Assembly: GCA_022925895.1 (NCBI GenBank)
Contig: JAKSYS010000120.1
Location: 50,006 to 114,005, forward strand
Origin: Fragilaria crotonensis
Taxonomy: Eukaryota > Bacillariophyta > Fragilariophyceae > Fragilariales > Fragilariaceae
Direction: 5' to 3'
DNA: 64,000 nt
Each line of letters opens with the position of its first letter. Positions within the stretch are counted from its first letter, which is position 1. Positions 1-12,400 of the stretch are shown here, in pieces. Below the pieces are notes generated by a model. The model worked only from the letters and a program-made list of their open reading frames with translations, did no database searches and had not been told where the DNA came from. The position numbers were made by a program, and so were the translations under genes.

Positions 1-605
1 TAACAATAAGTGTAGGTCATATGGGAGATATGTTTTAATTCGCGGTATCAACGAAGTACTGTTGACTGGAAACGTTCGATCAACAGCAAAAAAAACCGTT
101 GAAAAATCATGTAGAATATATACCATACCCTACGCCAGATTTTCTGATCCATGACACATTTTGACCCTATGGTAAGATCATGCTCCTGTCACTTTCAACC
201 AATAGTGAGGTCTCCAACGTCTTCGGCATATATTCATTGTCGCAAGGGCAAATACAAGGTTTGTCTCAAGCACAGGTACGTAAGCAGTATGATGGAATAG
301 AAAGTGTTCGATTCTCAAAAATCAACCGTAGAAAACTCATGTAGAATATGTACTATCCTCCTCGTCAGATTCCTGTGGTCATTACTCATTTTGATCGTGT
401 GATTTGATGATACTCGTGCCGTTTTCAACCAAAAGTGAGGTCACCGTCATATTCTTCATCTTTTACATAACGCCGGGGCACGTGGGAGGTTTGTCTGAAA
501 GTTAAGTATTTACGCAGCAGTATTCGTTGGAAAAGAGCTCAATTAGAAAGAAAACGTTGAAAAAATTCATGTAGAATATATACCATGGCCCACGACAGAT
601 TGCCG
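1..605. repeat. Diverged ~230-bp tandem repeats
   Basis: A shared block reading roughly 'catgtagaatatataccat' begins at 108, 338 and 568, so the period is exactly 230 bp. Flanking stretches also match between units, for example 'agtgaggtc' at about 208 and 438. The units are clearly diverged (many substitutions), and the first one probably continues left of the window. The third stops near 605. No coding potential is visible. This is an old satellite-like or duplicated noncoding array. Confidence 0.7.
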
Positions 606-834
606 CGTGCCGCAGAGTATTGATAAGGTGAGCTAAAACGTAAAATTATGTACTAGCAACCAACCAACATGATGCCACGAAGAATACAAAAGACACTATA
701 TGCTTACATTTGAAGGAAAAAGTGCTTATTTGATGAGTAATTCATATCGGTTGTCGGCCATTGTTCAAGTCAATTTTTGTGTTGCCGTGGTATCGATTGC
801 ACGAAGGGCCGTCTTGCAAACGTACGAAAAAATC

Positions 835-873
835 TGTCTTTAATTAAAGATAATTTTGTCTTTAATTAAAGAT
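835..873. repeat. Two copies of a 17-bp palindromic word
   Basis: The word tgtctttaattaaagat occurs at 835-851 and again at 857-873. Its core TTTAATTAAA is self-complementary, so each copy can form a small hairpin. The function is unknown. Confidence 0.6.
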
Positions 874-934
874 TGAGCCCAGACGGATAGACACTAGAGC
901 ACAGTATGAGTACAGTACCTGGTACTGAGTACCA

Positions 935-951
935 AGTTCACCAACTGTACA
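935..951. repeat. Target-site duplication, left copy
   Basis: The 17-mer agttcaccaactgtaca is repeated exactly at 2102-2118 and brackets the retroelement remnant at 952-2101. A duplication of this length is typical of target-primed reverse transcription by non-LTR elements. Confidence 0.75.
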
Positions 952-1030
952 AAAAAAAACACCATATCTAATTTAACGTGCTGCCGCTGTGTCCGGGTTA
1001 TATAGACGCTCGACCCACACGGTGAGACCG

Positions 1031-1048
1031 TAGCCTGGGATTAGGCTA
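1031..1048 (-). other. 3'-terminal hairpin of the retroelement
   Basis: TAGCCT and AGGCTA form a perfect 6-bp stem around a 6-base loop, 80-100 bp from the element's 3' end. Several non-LTR families use a 3'-terminal stem-loop for recognition by their reverse transcriptase; that role here is inference. Confidence 0.4.
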
Positions 1049-1078
1049 GACCCCACAAACTTGGTTGTTTCTCATGTC

Positions 1079-2101
1079 CTATCGTTTTGCCCAATATGAC
1101 TTTAACGATCGCATCCCCGAAGTCGCTAATTTATTCGCCCTCTTCACACTTAATCTCAGAATCGGTTCGTTTATCTGCAACCAGGTCTTTATATGCCACG
1201 TTGACTTGGCTTCGTGATCTCGAACATCCTCCATCAATAACTCCTGAACAGTCGGTTCGTACATGTTTCGTAACGCATACAATTCCCTCAACGTTTGTAA
1301 TGCATTCCTCCTGTCCGCAATCGCGCTCAGCCTGGCATCTGCTCCATGCAAATCAGCATTGTTTCTGCTTTCCCATAGCAGATACCAATTGTCCCACAAT
1401 CGCCCAATCATAGCGACCTGCCACTTGGAACCTTTTTTGCTTTTCTTCGAGTCATAATTTGGTCTTGTGGCATAATGAGCGTCCTGCAAATCGACCCATT
1501 CACAACTGAATCTGCCGAGAAATATGTGTCTCCAACCAATCTTGTTTTGTTGTGTAATAAGGCGTTCGTATTCGTCGTCATAGATCGCCGTTTCTAATTG
1601 ATACGACTCTGGATCAGCGCACTCAAACCAACCCTTGATACCGTCCAGGAGGATAGTTCGTAGGCCGGGGCGAGTTTCCCATTTGGCACAAGTCTTTCCA
1701 AGGACCGTGAGTAAGTTCGCTCGCCACGCCGCTCGACTCGAATGCCCGCATCGCAGAATATGGTCCCAATCCTCATCACCACACGGACACACCGGACACC
1801 CTCTTCGACTAGGATCACGTCTATGCTGCCGATGATTAGTCGGTAGTATTTCTTGAACTAACTTGATGTAGTGGTCTCGTCGCTTGATGCGCTTGTGGAG
1901 ACATGCAGCGTGCGCTTTCCAATTGATCCGTTCTGTCGTACTAGCGTTCCATCCATTTCGTGCTTGGAGATGAGCTAATAATGGGCCATAGGTCGCTTGA
2001 TGTCAAATTGCTGTTTTATATTTCGTTGTGACAGTTCCCTTTGGTGTAATCAAGTGAACTCCGGCCTCCTCTGTCAACAAGGCATGCGGTCGAATCGCGC
2101 C
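1079..2101 (-). pseudogene. Retroelement C-terminal zinc-binding ORF, interrupted
   Basis: The frame runs from the right edge of the insertion (about 2101) to a TAG at 1079-1081 and is broken once by a TGA at 2003-2005. Downstream of that stop it reads a long Arg/Lys-rich helix region, then LPTNHRQHRRD followed by CPVCPCG-DEDWDHILRC. The spaced Cys/His pattern after an LPTN-type segment is typical of the C-terminal zinc-binding region that follows reverse transcriptase in non-LTR elements of protists and oomycetes. The 237 residues after the Cys motif are Trp-rich and of unknown function. The start codon is missing because of 5' truncation. Family assignment is from motif memory, not a search. 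Confidence 0.6.
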
Positions 2102-2118
2102 AGTTCACCAACTGTACA
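2102..2118. repeat. Target-site duplication, right copy
   Basis: Identical to 935-951, one base per base. See the retroelement at 952-2101. Confidence 0.75.
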
Positions 2119-2963
2119 GTACTACAGTACTACATATGATACACAATAGTTGGCATCCAAATCCAGTACTCAATGCGGTACACGACTCTCGTGGCACTAC
2201 AAGTACAAGTACTGCATTTCGTTAAGTTGCACTGCTTGCTCCTTGTACAGTATATTGTAGTCGGGTTACTCCAGTACTCGGAGTATACACTATGTACCTC
2301 TAGACGGACCAGCCAAAATGAAATTACGTCATGTAGAGTGAGTACTTGTACCAGGTACCAGGTAGCGACCCCTACTGTACTACATGATCGCTTCATCATT
2401 TGATGTTGAATGTTGATGTTCGTTGTGCTGCTGGATGTGCAGGCTTCTGGGGATGCTGAATGAGAGATAGGATAGAATGCACCGTTGTAAGTAAGTGTCA
2501 GGACAGTACTACAGTTTCACGGACTCCTCTCCGCGCATGGACGTCCACAATCGTTGTTTCTTGTTTAGCGGACGTCGACTGTTTTAGACATTTGACGGTC
2601 AATTTTTCATATACAAAGTGTCCTTTTTTCTTGACATCCACGGATCCGACCGACACACATGTATGAGTCTTGCCCCCTGCCATATCGAAGTACAGTAGAA
2701 AGTCGCAGACGAAAATCGTATCAACGAACACTCCGGTGTGGCCCGCGTTCAGTATATAAAGTTTAATCAGACTTGTATATGTTGAGAACGAAAATCCCTT
2801 CCCGCGTGCGATCCGTTTCTTTCCCCACAAAATGAGCAAGCTGTGAGCGATGTATGTGTTTTCATGTACTCACAAACCGAGTATTTCTCTTCATTGATCA
2901 CTTCGTTTCAACTCGAGAGAGATCGCGATACGAACAAAGTGATCACTAGCCACGGCTCATCCT
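2119..2963. other. Intergenic, GTAC-rich, with upstream region of IQ gene
   Basis: No convincing gene. 2119-2372 is dense in GTAC/AGTACT/GGTACC words. The rest is the presumed promoter and 5' leader of the IQ-repeat gene. Confidence 0.5.
2753..2760 (+). promoter_or_regulatory. TATA-like box
   Basis: TATATAAA lies about 200 bp upstream of the ATG at 2964. It is the best TATA match in this spacer, but diatom promoters frequently lack TATA, so this is only suggestive. Confidence 0.25.
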
Positions 2964-5900
2964 GTGTTGCACCTGATGGACTCTACAGAAGATACGGAGA
3001 ACTGTGATCCTGTCATGACTTCTCATCACTCTGCAGCGTCTCCAAATCTGAAAACTCCAAATGGAACCCGTAGGGCTCCGCCTCGTCGTATCGATCGTCT
3101 TCGTTTTGCCTTGGAGAGTCCCAGTCCATCGAATGTTTCTACGACTGTGTCTACTCCTCTTGCAAAAAAGACGACGACGATGACCTTTGGAGAGTTACGT
3201 AAGAGTATGCAACAATCGCCAGTGCTGTGTGAAACTCGAGTCCCGAGCAAACCAAGTCCTCTTCCCAAATTGGTCCCAAAGACAAAGCCACCACCGCCGG
3301 CTGCTGTTCCGGTTCTGGGTGTTCTTCGTACCGAAGCCAGTCCATCGAAATTCAAAAGTTCATGGAGAGAGGAGCAGAGAAATCTAGAGCTACAGGCACG
3401 AGTGTTGGCTGGATTGAGCTCACCCCAGGACCTGATGCAAGCGAGTAGAAACGCAACTACTACCATCATGAGCCGCAGTTCCTGGAGAGAAGAAAGGGAC
3501 AATTGTGATCTCCGCGACGGGAAATCATCGTCGAGACAACCCACGAGACACAACGAACGACGCATCGAAGCCGAGGAAATTGTGGTTTCCATCCCAAAGC
3601 CACCACCGGAACCACCAACACCGGCTGAGATGGAAGAAATACGAGCCCAAGTTCAACAAGTTGTAACCTCCGGCACTCATGTTGCGGATGACGTCAACCA
3701 GGCTGCCAAAAAGATCTCGACAGCTTTCAATGAAAGCAAATTGAGACATCGTTATTTGCTTCATTCGAGCGCTCGGATCATTCAAACCATATGGAGAGGT
3801 GTTGGTCCTCGTAGAGAAAAGGAGGCTGGATTGATTCGACTCAAGCTTGAGAATGCCGCCGCCACTAGGATGCAAGCCGCGACAAGAATGGTGGTAGCTC
3901 GTCGAACCCTCGTTCAATTCAAAGCGGCGAGAAAGATTCAAACGGCATGGAGGGGGTACCCGCCACGCATGTTGTTTTGGAGCTATCAAATAACCACGGC
4001 GGCAGCTATCAAGATTCAAAGTGCGTGGAGGTCATTCATGTGCTACTGCGAGTATACGATAACTGTTGAAGACATTGTTATTGTTCAGCGAGTGGCTCGA
4101 AGTTACATTGAACGTCAACGACAAAACAGGTGGAGGAAAGCCAACGATATCCAACGAGTCTTCCGAGGACGCAAGGGTCGAAAAGTGTTTGCCTTGGTTA
4201 AAAAACAACATGATATGCAGTGTAGTGCAACGCATATTCAACGCGTTTTCCGTGGAAGCAGAGATCGAGATTCTGTTAAACTCCTGCGAATGCTTCATTG
4301 TAAAGCAACAACCATTCAGAAGCACTGGCGACGCTTCAAAGTACAACAAGGCTTCTGGCTCTGCATCGGCTGCGTGATTGACATTCAAAGCTTTGCCAGA
4401 GCCAAGACCCAAAGGCAAAGATACGTATCTCACCGGCGTTGTATCGAAGTGTCCCAAAGCGCAGTTCGTCGGTGGCTAGGATGTCGCCGTGTTGACGAGC
4501 GTCGTCGTGCCAAGAAGGAGGTGGATTCCGCAACAATCATTCAGACCTGGAGAAGGTGCCATGTCGAGCGCCAGAAGTTTTTGGAATACAAGCGAGTTCA
4601 AGCAGCAGCAACGAAGATTCAGGCTGTCTGGCGATCGTTCGTTTGCTTTTCGGACTTCGTATTCACCATTTCAGATATTGTGCTGATTCAGCGACTTGCG
4701 AGGTCGTACATTCAACGCGTGCGTTCCGCAACATTAATTCAGGCCGCATGGAGGATGTTTGCGTGCAAGACTGTGTACGTTCATACATCTCAGGCGTAGT
4801 GACTATTCAACGTTTATTCCGGGGCATGTGGCTCGAAAGCTGTACGCTGTGAGACATCAGGAACGGGAGGAGCAACGAGCCTTGACTCGCTTGAGAATTA
4901 AAAGTGCCATTGTAATTCAGAGCGCCATCCGTGGCTCATGGGATCGAAAGAAAGTCGCGCTGATTCGACTTGAGCATCGAAAAATCAAGGCAGCGACTTC
5001 AATCCAGAGTTTGTGGCGATCGTACACATCGCGACAAACTTTCATGTACACGCTTGGCTGCGTGATACAAATCCAGAGCATGGTTCGCGGATTTCTCGGG
5101 CGCCTTGGTTACATTGATGATCTCGGCAGCATTATACTCTCTCAGAGTGCCGTTCGTCGATGGATCGCGATGAGAGCGGGATCGCAACATCGGCTTCTCG
5201 CTATCCTTGATGGAGCCGCTCGGTATGAGCTTATCGCAGAAAGGGATGCAGTGACGACGTTGCAAGAATGGTATTGGAACGTCGTGCGTCCTAAATTGCA
5301 TTACCACGCCGCAGTGAAGGTGCAATCCTTCTTCCGCATGGTAAAAGCAATTATCGAACGTGAAATTCGAAGCGAAATGAAACGCCGAAAACAAGCAACC
5401 AGACATCGAAAAGACGCGGCCATCAAATTGCAGTCATTCTGGCGAGTGGTCTTGGCTATTGACGAGCGACTCAACAGGGTGGATGCGAAACATCAATTGC
5501 AAGCGGTCATCAAAATTCAGTCATACTTCCGTATGGTATGCGTTCTTCGCACCAAGCGCGCAAAACGATGCAACGACGCAGCCACAAAGATCCAGTCGTT
5601 CTTTCGAATGGTGAGGGCTATGGTAGACCGCGAAATCAAGGCACAGCTGAAGCGCCGAAAGATTCGAAAAATGTTGAGAAATCGAACGAAGGAGATCGAT
5701 GACCTGATGCTTGAGGACGCGTGGGTTGGCATGTCGATTTCAAACGACAGTGACCTTGGCCGGAAAGTCACTAGAGCTTCAGTGTCAGTCGATATTCAAC
5801 CTTCTTCAGCGGAGGTCAATGCATCAATCTCAAGGGAATCCCCTTTGGAAGCTATGGCTTCAAGAACTTGCCCTCCCGTCAGTGTTCATTCTGCTGAGTT

Positions 5901-6681
5901 GGAGGTGAAGGCATCAACCTCAAGTGATTCAATGTTGGAAGCTGTGTGGAAGTTAATGCCGTCAGAGAGCAAGGAGATGAGAAACGCATGGTCATCCATG
6001 TCTGTTTCCGAAGAGAGTGTTTTCGAAGCTAAACGAACAGCCATCAAATTGGTAAGAAACGGGCTAACAAAACAGTCTGTTCGAAGTGCATCACCGTCCC
6101 CATCAATTTTGGAAGAAAACATATTCGATAGCCAACGTATGGCGACCGAGACCAGGGGTCGCGGGCGATCCAAGACGCCACGTCGAAACGACAAGCTTCC
6201 AAAAGCTGAACATAATTCTGGTCAAGTGCTTGGATCGAGCAGCTTTGTGCAGAACGTTACTGAAGGGACCAAAGCAACTTTATCAGTGAAGCCTCGACTA
6301 CCACCCTCCTATTGTCATGAGGGAGTCACCGACGAGAACCCGCCTTCGGAGATGGTTCGTTGGCGCAAAAACTATGACGATTCGGATAATGCGAGTGAAG
6401 TATCAGCTTTAACGACGGGCAGTTCTTTCCGACCATTCCAAGCACGCCCTCGAAGCAATGCTATCGCTACCTATCAAACGTTACGAACGCAGTCCGCCAT
6501 GGCGCTTGAAAACAATGACGATGCCTTGTCGAAGATTGACTCTTTAACTGAAGTGTCATCTGCAAATAGGAGCGTCGCAAGTATCACGCGGAACAAGAAT
6601 TCTCACGCCGAAAGGGCAAGCGGCACTTTCGGTCACGTTCAAGTTCGAGAACCGATGACTAGTAGGTTCCAGGATGTATGA
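2964..6681 (+). CDS. IQ-repeat calmodulin-binding protein (frame broken twice)
   Basis: About 1,235 residues if the frames are combined. The N-terminal 250 residues are Pro/Ser-rich with two SSWREE motifs (near residues 132 and 173). From about residue 265 there are roughly two dozen degenerate IQ motifs (IQ..WR, IQRVFRG, IQSFFRM types), the signature of calmodulin/light-chain binding in ASPM-like or myosin-neck proteins. No motor or CH domain is present, so it is not a myosin or a full ASPM. The tail (from about 5760) is Ser/Glu-rich with three approximate repeats around 'LEA' and 'FEA'. The frame shifts at about 4795 and again near 4835; the short stretch between still reads a recognisable IQ unit (TIQRLFRG) in the third frame, so this is two indels rather than an intron. 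ATG 2964 is chosen as the first Met of the long frame. Confidence 0.75.
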
Positions 6682-7783
6682 AGACCGATATCTGTGCCAG
6701 ATCTATACCAGTGAGACATACATACATTCCGCGTCAAAAGTGTTACCAATAGCGCTTGTAAAATTAGGGGTCCTGATACCTGTGAAGTAGATATAATAGT
6801 TGTAATGTACAAGGGAGAATGCCAACTGCAAGTAGCGCTGACCACCTGTGTAGTAGGAAGGATATTTATGGTGTTGTGTGATGAACAGGATGGAAAGCAA
6901 CAACTCTTTCGTGTTAAAAAGCGCCATGTTGTCGGTCAACCTCACTCCTTTGTCCGTAAGTTCTTGTCAAGATCTACAGTGCTACTGTACCGTACAATGG
7001 GAACGGTACTGTCGTGTCAGCTTGTCCGTGCTCGGACTACGACGCTACAGTAGATGTCTGTTCTGCCTATCATACCTTTGATGATGGTTGGATAACTGTC
7101 TATACCAAGAAGAAGAAAGAAGGAGATCCTTTGGGCAACAAGGGAATGAGTCAGGGGCCTAGGAAGGTCAAAGACTTTACAAGAATTCATGGGATTGAAC
7201 CTGTGAAAGGTGAGATCTATGGGACTGGAGTTGTTCCAGTAGGTTGTACTGCAACATCAATCCCACCTGGTGTTCCCAGAATGAGAAGGGAACAGAGGCC
7301 TAATCAGTGAGATACAAGGGTGGGAATGATAGTCTTAGTAGGAGATTAAAACTAAGCTCACAATACATGAAACTGAAATTCACGACGGTGATAAGGTAGT
7401 ACTGGCAAAAGGTAATACTGTATATTGAGATACGGTATCGGAATTATTTAACAAGTTCTAGAGATCCCGTGACATCTAGGAAAAAGCTAATGTCAACACA
7501 TGGACCTACTGCCAACCGCCAACTGGTAACCAAGGAACAGTGAAATTGGAATAGTGTTAGTGTCCAGTTCACGGAGCAGCGACCAATGATTGAACAAGAG
7601 CCAATTGCTACGGTGGATGCATAAAGGATGCACTAACTGCACGCATAAACACACAAAAGTGGGATAGATTATCTTGATTAGTCTTGTACATTGCCCATTA
7701 TTAGTCACCTTAATGAGAGTAACGCGACCCTAGATGATCCCGCGTGGTTCCAATCCTTCAAGTGAAGGCCGTCTTATCTTTAA
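6682..7783. other. Intergenic spacer
   Basis: No recognisable gene apart from the weak ORF at 7014-7310. A few GTAC words occur around 6970-7010. Confidence 0.4.
7014..7310 (+). other. Weak 98-codon ORF, possible element remnant
   Basis: The second half is polar and coding-like (GWITVYTKKKK followed by Gly/Pro/Lys-rich sequence) and it opens with a DDGW motif seen at the start of some retroelement Gag-like proteins. No domain can be named and no continuation is found downstream. It may be a chance ORF. Confidence 0.2.
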
Positions 7784-9444
7784 ACGATGTGCCGAAGCGT
7801 TCCAGGAATCAAGTGAAGAGACACGCCAGGTAATTGGCTAATACACAAACACGTTACCACGAGCTCCCCAAACACTTCTCAACCGGCAGGAGTTTCGCTC
7901 CTGTGTTAAGGCGATTTGTAAACAGTAATTCAAATCTTCATCGGAGCTCACACCCATCCAAGAGAAAATCGGGTTCACCATAGATTCCCAGCTCATGGTG
8001 GGAATAATACGGCCGCGACCTAAATTCAATGGACTGGAGTCAGTTATGTCAGCCGGGTAGTCGCCATGAATTCGACCCCTTTACAGAGCCACCATGGCCA
8101 AGTAGTGACTTCCCACCCATGATCGCTTCCTCGACCGGAGTTGGCGGTTAGTGTGCGACCAAAGTCAGACGTGATAACCGTTGTCACATCGTCCCAGACA
8201 TTTCGTGCCTTCATTTCATCGGTGAATGCTGAGAGGGCGTCGTTAACTTCCTTCAACCTTTCGGACAGACCTGCCTTCATTTCCTGTAATTGAGATATGA
8301 TCGGGTAAGGCGATGTTTCACCACACACTTCGCAACATGGATCGACGATGGTGCAACTCACTTGATGGTGATCGAATCCCCCAAAACGAACATAGAAAAC
8401 GTCGCGATCAGTACCTCGCTGCTCATGGGATGCGATGAGGGTGGCAATCGACTTCAATATCTGACTGTAGTCGCCGTCCGGAAAGTCTGTCAGGATTTCA
8501 ACATTCGAAACGACTTTGAACAATGCCTCACTGTCATGGAGAGCCGTGTTCAAGCTTGCAGACCATGTTTCGCCAAAGAGGCTGCTGTGAAGAGAAGTGC
8601 CGCCATTGAGTCAAACGATGTGCCGAACAGTCGCAGGAATCAAATGAAGAGACACGCCAGGTAAGTGTTAGTGTACAAAAACGTTATCACGAGCTCCCTC
8701 AAACACCTCCTCAACCGGCAGGAGTTTCGCTCCTGTGTTAAGGCGATTTGGTAAACAGTAATTCAAATCTTCATCGGAGCTCACACCCATCCAAGAGAAA
8801 ATCGGGTTCAGCATAGATTCCCAGCTCATGGTGGGAATAATACGGCCGCGACCTAAATTCAACGGACTGGAGTCAGTTATGTCAGCCGGGTAGTCGCCAT
8901 GAATTCGACCCCCTTTTACAGAGCCACCCATGGCGAAGTAGTGACCTCCCCACCCATGATCGCTTCCTCGACCGGAGTTGGCGGTTAGTGTGCGACCAAA
9001 GTCAGACGTGATAACCGTTGTCACATCGTCCCAGACATTTCGTGCCTTCATTTCATCGGTGAATGCCGAGAGGGCGTCGTTAACTTCCTTCAACCTTTCG
9101 GACAGACCTGCCTTCATTTCCTGTAATTGAGATATGATCGGGTAAGGCGATGTTTCACCACACACTTCGCAACATGGATCGACGATGGTGCAACTCACTT
9201 GATGGTGATCGAATCCCCAAACGAACGAGAAAACGTCGCGATCAGTACCTCGCTGCTCATGGATGCGATGAGGGTGGCAACCGACTTCAACATCTGACTG
9301 TAGTCGCCGTCCGGAAAGTCTGTCAAGATTTCTACATTCGAGACGGCTTCGAACATTGCCTCGCTATCATGGAGAGCTGTGTTTAAGCTTGAAGACCATG
9401 TTTCGCCAAAGAGGCTGCTGTGAAGAGAAGTGCCGCCATTGAGT
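7784..9444. repeat. Tandem duplication of DUF1501 3' end (two ~830-bp units)
   Basis: Unit 1 is about 7784-8611 and unit 2 about 8612-9444. They align end to end with scattered substitutions and 1-2 base indels; both start at 'aaacgatgtgccgaa' and end at 'gccgccattgagt'. Unit 2 is contiguous with the rest of the long minus-strand gene. Unit 1 is an orphan copy of its last 250 codons and 3' flank. The units could be a real duplication or two alleles placed in series by the assembler. Confidence 0.85.
7838..8553 (-). pseudogene. Orphan partial DUF1501 copy
   Basis: The frame covers the last part of DUF1501 (from LNTALHDSEA through TSDFGRT and GSDHGW) and then the C-terminal LGRGRIIPTMSWES region, with a frame break near 8090 where C runs are shorter than in the neighbouring copy. 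There is no 5' half, start codon or promoter, so it is unlikely to be expressed as a protein. In contrast, at the position where the main gene is broken (about 9235-9265) this copy is in frame. Confidence 0.7.
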
Positions 9445-12400
9445 TGATTCAAGGCCTGCCTTGGATCGAAATCCTCTCCTTCCCGCGATGGATAAAACAC
9501 ACTCGGACCTCCCCGAGAAGCGAAAAAGCGGTCGCGGCCAGCGCCTGGCATTCCCACTGTGGCCACGGTAGATACTTCTACAGCAATCGGCTGTGTGCTG
9601 TACCCGTTTCTGCCTAGAACGTCACACAACCGACCGAGAATACCAGTCCTCGGAATAACGCGAAATGGGTCCACACGATCGGCTTCCTCTTGCATAGTGT
9701 TGTGGGCAAACAGATACGTCTTGGTGGCGAATGTGTAGTTGTATTTGTCTGATGGAGTGTTCAGAACGCCGGTATTGGCGAAGAAAGCCAAATCAGCTTC
9801 CTTATACAATCGTTCCACGATCTCCAGATCTTGGTGGATCGCAAACTGACTACAGGGCTGACCACTGGCGTCGACGACTCGAGAACGCTCGCTGTCGGTG
9901 AAGGCGAGAGTTGACCGCTCGGAATTGTACTGGTCAAGTAGCGTCATATCGTTAACATTCTTCTGGGAGCACGTGTGTGGGACGAGCACGTTAAAAGAAT
10001 CAACTCCGCCTTCAAGGAGCACATACACCAACGCTTTGTACGATGTGGAGTTGGAGGTTGAGACTGTCGTCTCTAGTTGTGGGCGTGCCAATCCACTACT
10101 AGCGCTGGATATGCCGGTGCTGTGAAACCCGGTGTGAGTACCATCAGCTGCTGAGCCTTCATGATTGCCGCAGTAAGATTTGCTTCTTCTTTCATAGCTT
10201 GCTTGATGATTTCTCGACTCTCGATCGGAAGTCTCCCCGCCGTCAGCAAAGTTGCCAGCTCCGTCGTGATTGAATCAGTTGAGTTCAAGTTGGATGGTGT
10301 CCATCGCAGTGTACCACCACATCTTTCGTCATCACCGCTGACAACGTAATCATCGCAGTAGGAATTAATGCCAACAGCCAAGCCACCGAAACACGAAGTA
10401 AAGCCATCGGATCAATGACAATAAGCCGTTCAACGTTTCAATCACTCGTGGTCCGGTCAGAACTTGGGCTTCTGGTGAAACCAGAGATGCTGAGCCAATA
10501 ACACCTGCCGGTCGATACTCCGGTAGGAAGAACGAAAACACATTGGGGATTTGGTGCGCCATTTGGCCAATCCTGGACCCGATATCCATGCTAAATTCAA
10601 CGAATGGAACATTTTCGAACAGTCCGAATTCCAGAGCTTTCATCAATCCAATCACCTTCATGAATGGCTCCTTTAGAGAGCCATATGATGGGTCCAAATC
10701 CAACTGCACGTTTCGTGCTTCGCGATGCAACAGAACGCAGGCGATCGTCGAAGGAGATCACCATACTGGCCTGAACCATACTCAATCGTCGTTTCATCAG
10801 TGGTGAACACGTAGGATCCAGTGCGGAAGGCCGTGCCTATAGCCTCCACATACGCGGGAGAGGGGTTTGAAATACCAAACCTCTGCGCAAAGCGGATCGC
10901 AAGGAATGGAGCTGTGTTCGGGTGGTAAAAGTAGTGATCTAGGGCAGCATCTGTCTCTTGGTGAGCTTCTCGCGGTTCCGCTTCTGTCAGGCTGATGAAA
11001 TGCACAGGATTCCTGAAAGAGAGCTGAGCGCCAGAGACACTAACTTTCGAGTGCACGTTCTTCCTCATCTGGCGCACTCCAATGTCATTGACAACGGAGA
11101 AGATAGACTCTGAGGAAAGCTTCCCGCTGTCATCCATGGCATACCAATCAACACCGTCGTAGGAACCAGTAGGTTGCAAGACACCGTACAAGCTCGGGTT
11201 AAACGCTCCAATTCGCAGCGAGCTCAAAATTTCTTCTCTACTTGGCATAGCACCGTCATAGTAAGCCTGCTCGTCGGATACGACAACGTCGCAAACGCAC
11301 ATTCCATCGCTGGTTGAATTACACGCAGCTGTTGCGTTGCAACTTTCAATTAGACCATTCACATCTCTAGACCAATCCACACGGAAAAAGGTCTTGCTAT
11401 CTTCTCGAACAAAGTCATTTATCTCGTCGCTGTATACACCGAACGGTGCGTGCACGATAGCCACATATCCCTCCGTGTTGATCTTGGCACGAATGGAGCA
11501 TCCTTCGTCCGTCCAGGAATGTGCATAGTTGAGACAGTAGCTACCAATATTCGGATCGTTTGCATCGCACGACGGGCGAGTAAGGCGAGTGCATACACCC
11601 TGACCTGCACACCGTTGTTGGGCACTAGAAAAAGTTAGCCGTTCTCCCCAATACTGTTTGGAGGCGACCCGGTCCCAGCAAACGTTAGAACTTATTGAAG
11701 AACAGCGAACGACCAAATCAATTGCATGCCACGTGCGTCGCTACTCACCTCATCTTTCCATTCACTACTACTATTGGTGCAGCATGCAGCCGAGGCGATT
11801 TCAGTTCGAGGGTCGGCGCACGTCACATCCCAGGTTATGGAACGGCGGACTACAGTTTTTGCGTCTCCAAAGAAGCCTTGGTATACATGGAGGACGAATG
11901 TATTCATAAAAGATCCCATCAGCAACCTCAACTGTTCGAATTGTGTCGATGGTACATTCAACGCCGGAACAAGGCAGGTCCTGGTCAAGTACGACTCTGC
12001 CCTCAAAGACACACCTGGCTGGATTCAACGACCCACACAGCTTCGCAAACAGGCTCGTATCTCCATTTGGTTCCAAACTGAGACGTTTCGCATTGGTTGC
12101 TGCTTTCCACTCGGGCGGATCTCCCACCTGGAGGTGGGGACTCGCGGTGGCTCCTAACAATCGATAGACAGCCCCTTGCTTCAAGAAATGTTTTGACGGC
12201 AGGTCAGCACACAGCGGAACGCCGTCGCCTATATAGGTGCGATCCAAGCCCATCTTCGGATACGGGTCCCGAGTGTAGACATTGATGTCCATCGGATCGA
12301 CCCTGTTGTAATTGATTGACTCGATATTGCCCCGCCATGATTGAGGTTGGAATCCAGTCCAGACGCGAGCATACTCGACAATGTCATCGTTCGAGTAAAC

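Larger units (their letters stand above)
952..2101 (-). mobile_element. 5'-truncated non-LTR retroelement remnant
   Basis: A segment of about 1.15 kb lies between perfect 17-bp direct repeats (935-951 and 2102-2118). On the minus strand it carries an open frame that is already in mid-protein at the right boundary, and then a 3' tail of about 130 bp ending in a short T run. 5' truncation plus a long target duplication is the classic signature of LINE-type insertion. The T-rich rather than A-rich 3' end is unusual. The element class is inferred from structure and from the Cys-rich retroelement tail protein; no reverse transcriptase domain remains. Confidence 0.65.

Noticed and set aside
3026-3592. 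188-codon minus-strand ORF
   Set aside because: Antisense shadow of the IQ-repeat gene.
4762-4860. 99-bp GT-AG intron that would join the two halves of the IQ gene
   Set aside because: The candidate intron itself encodes a well-formed IQ unit in the third frame, so two indels are more likely than splicing.
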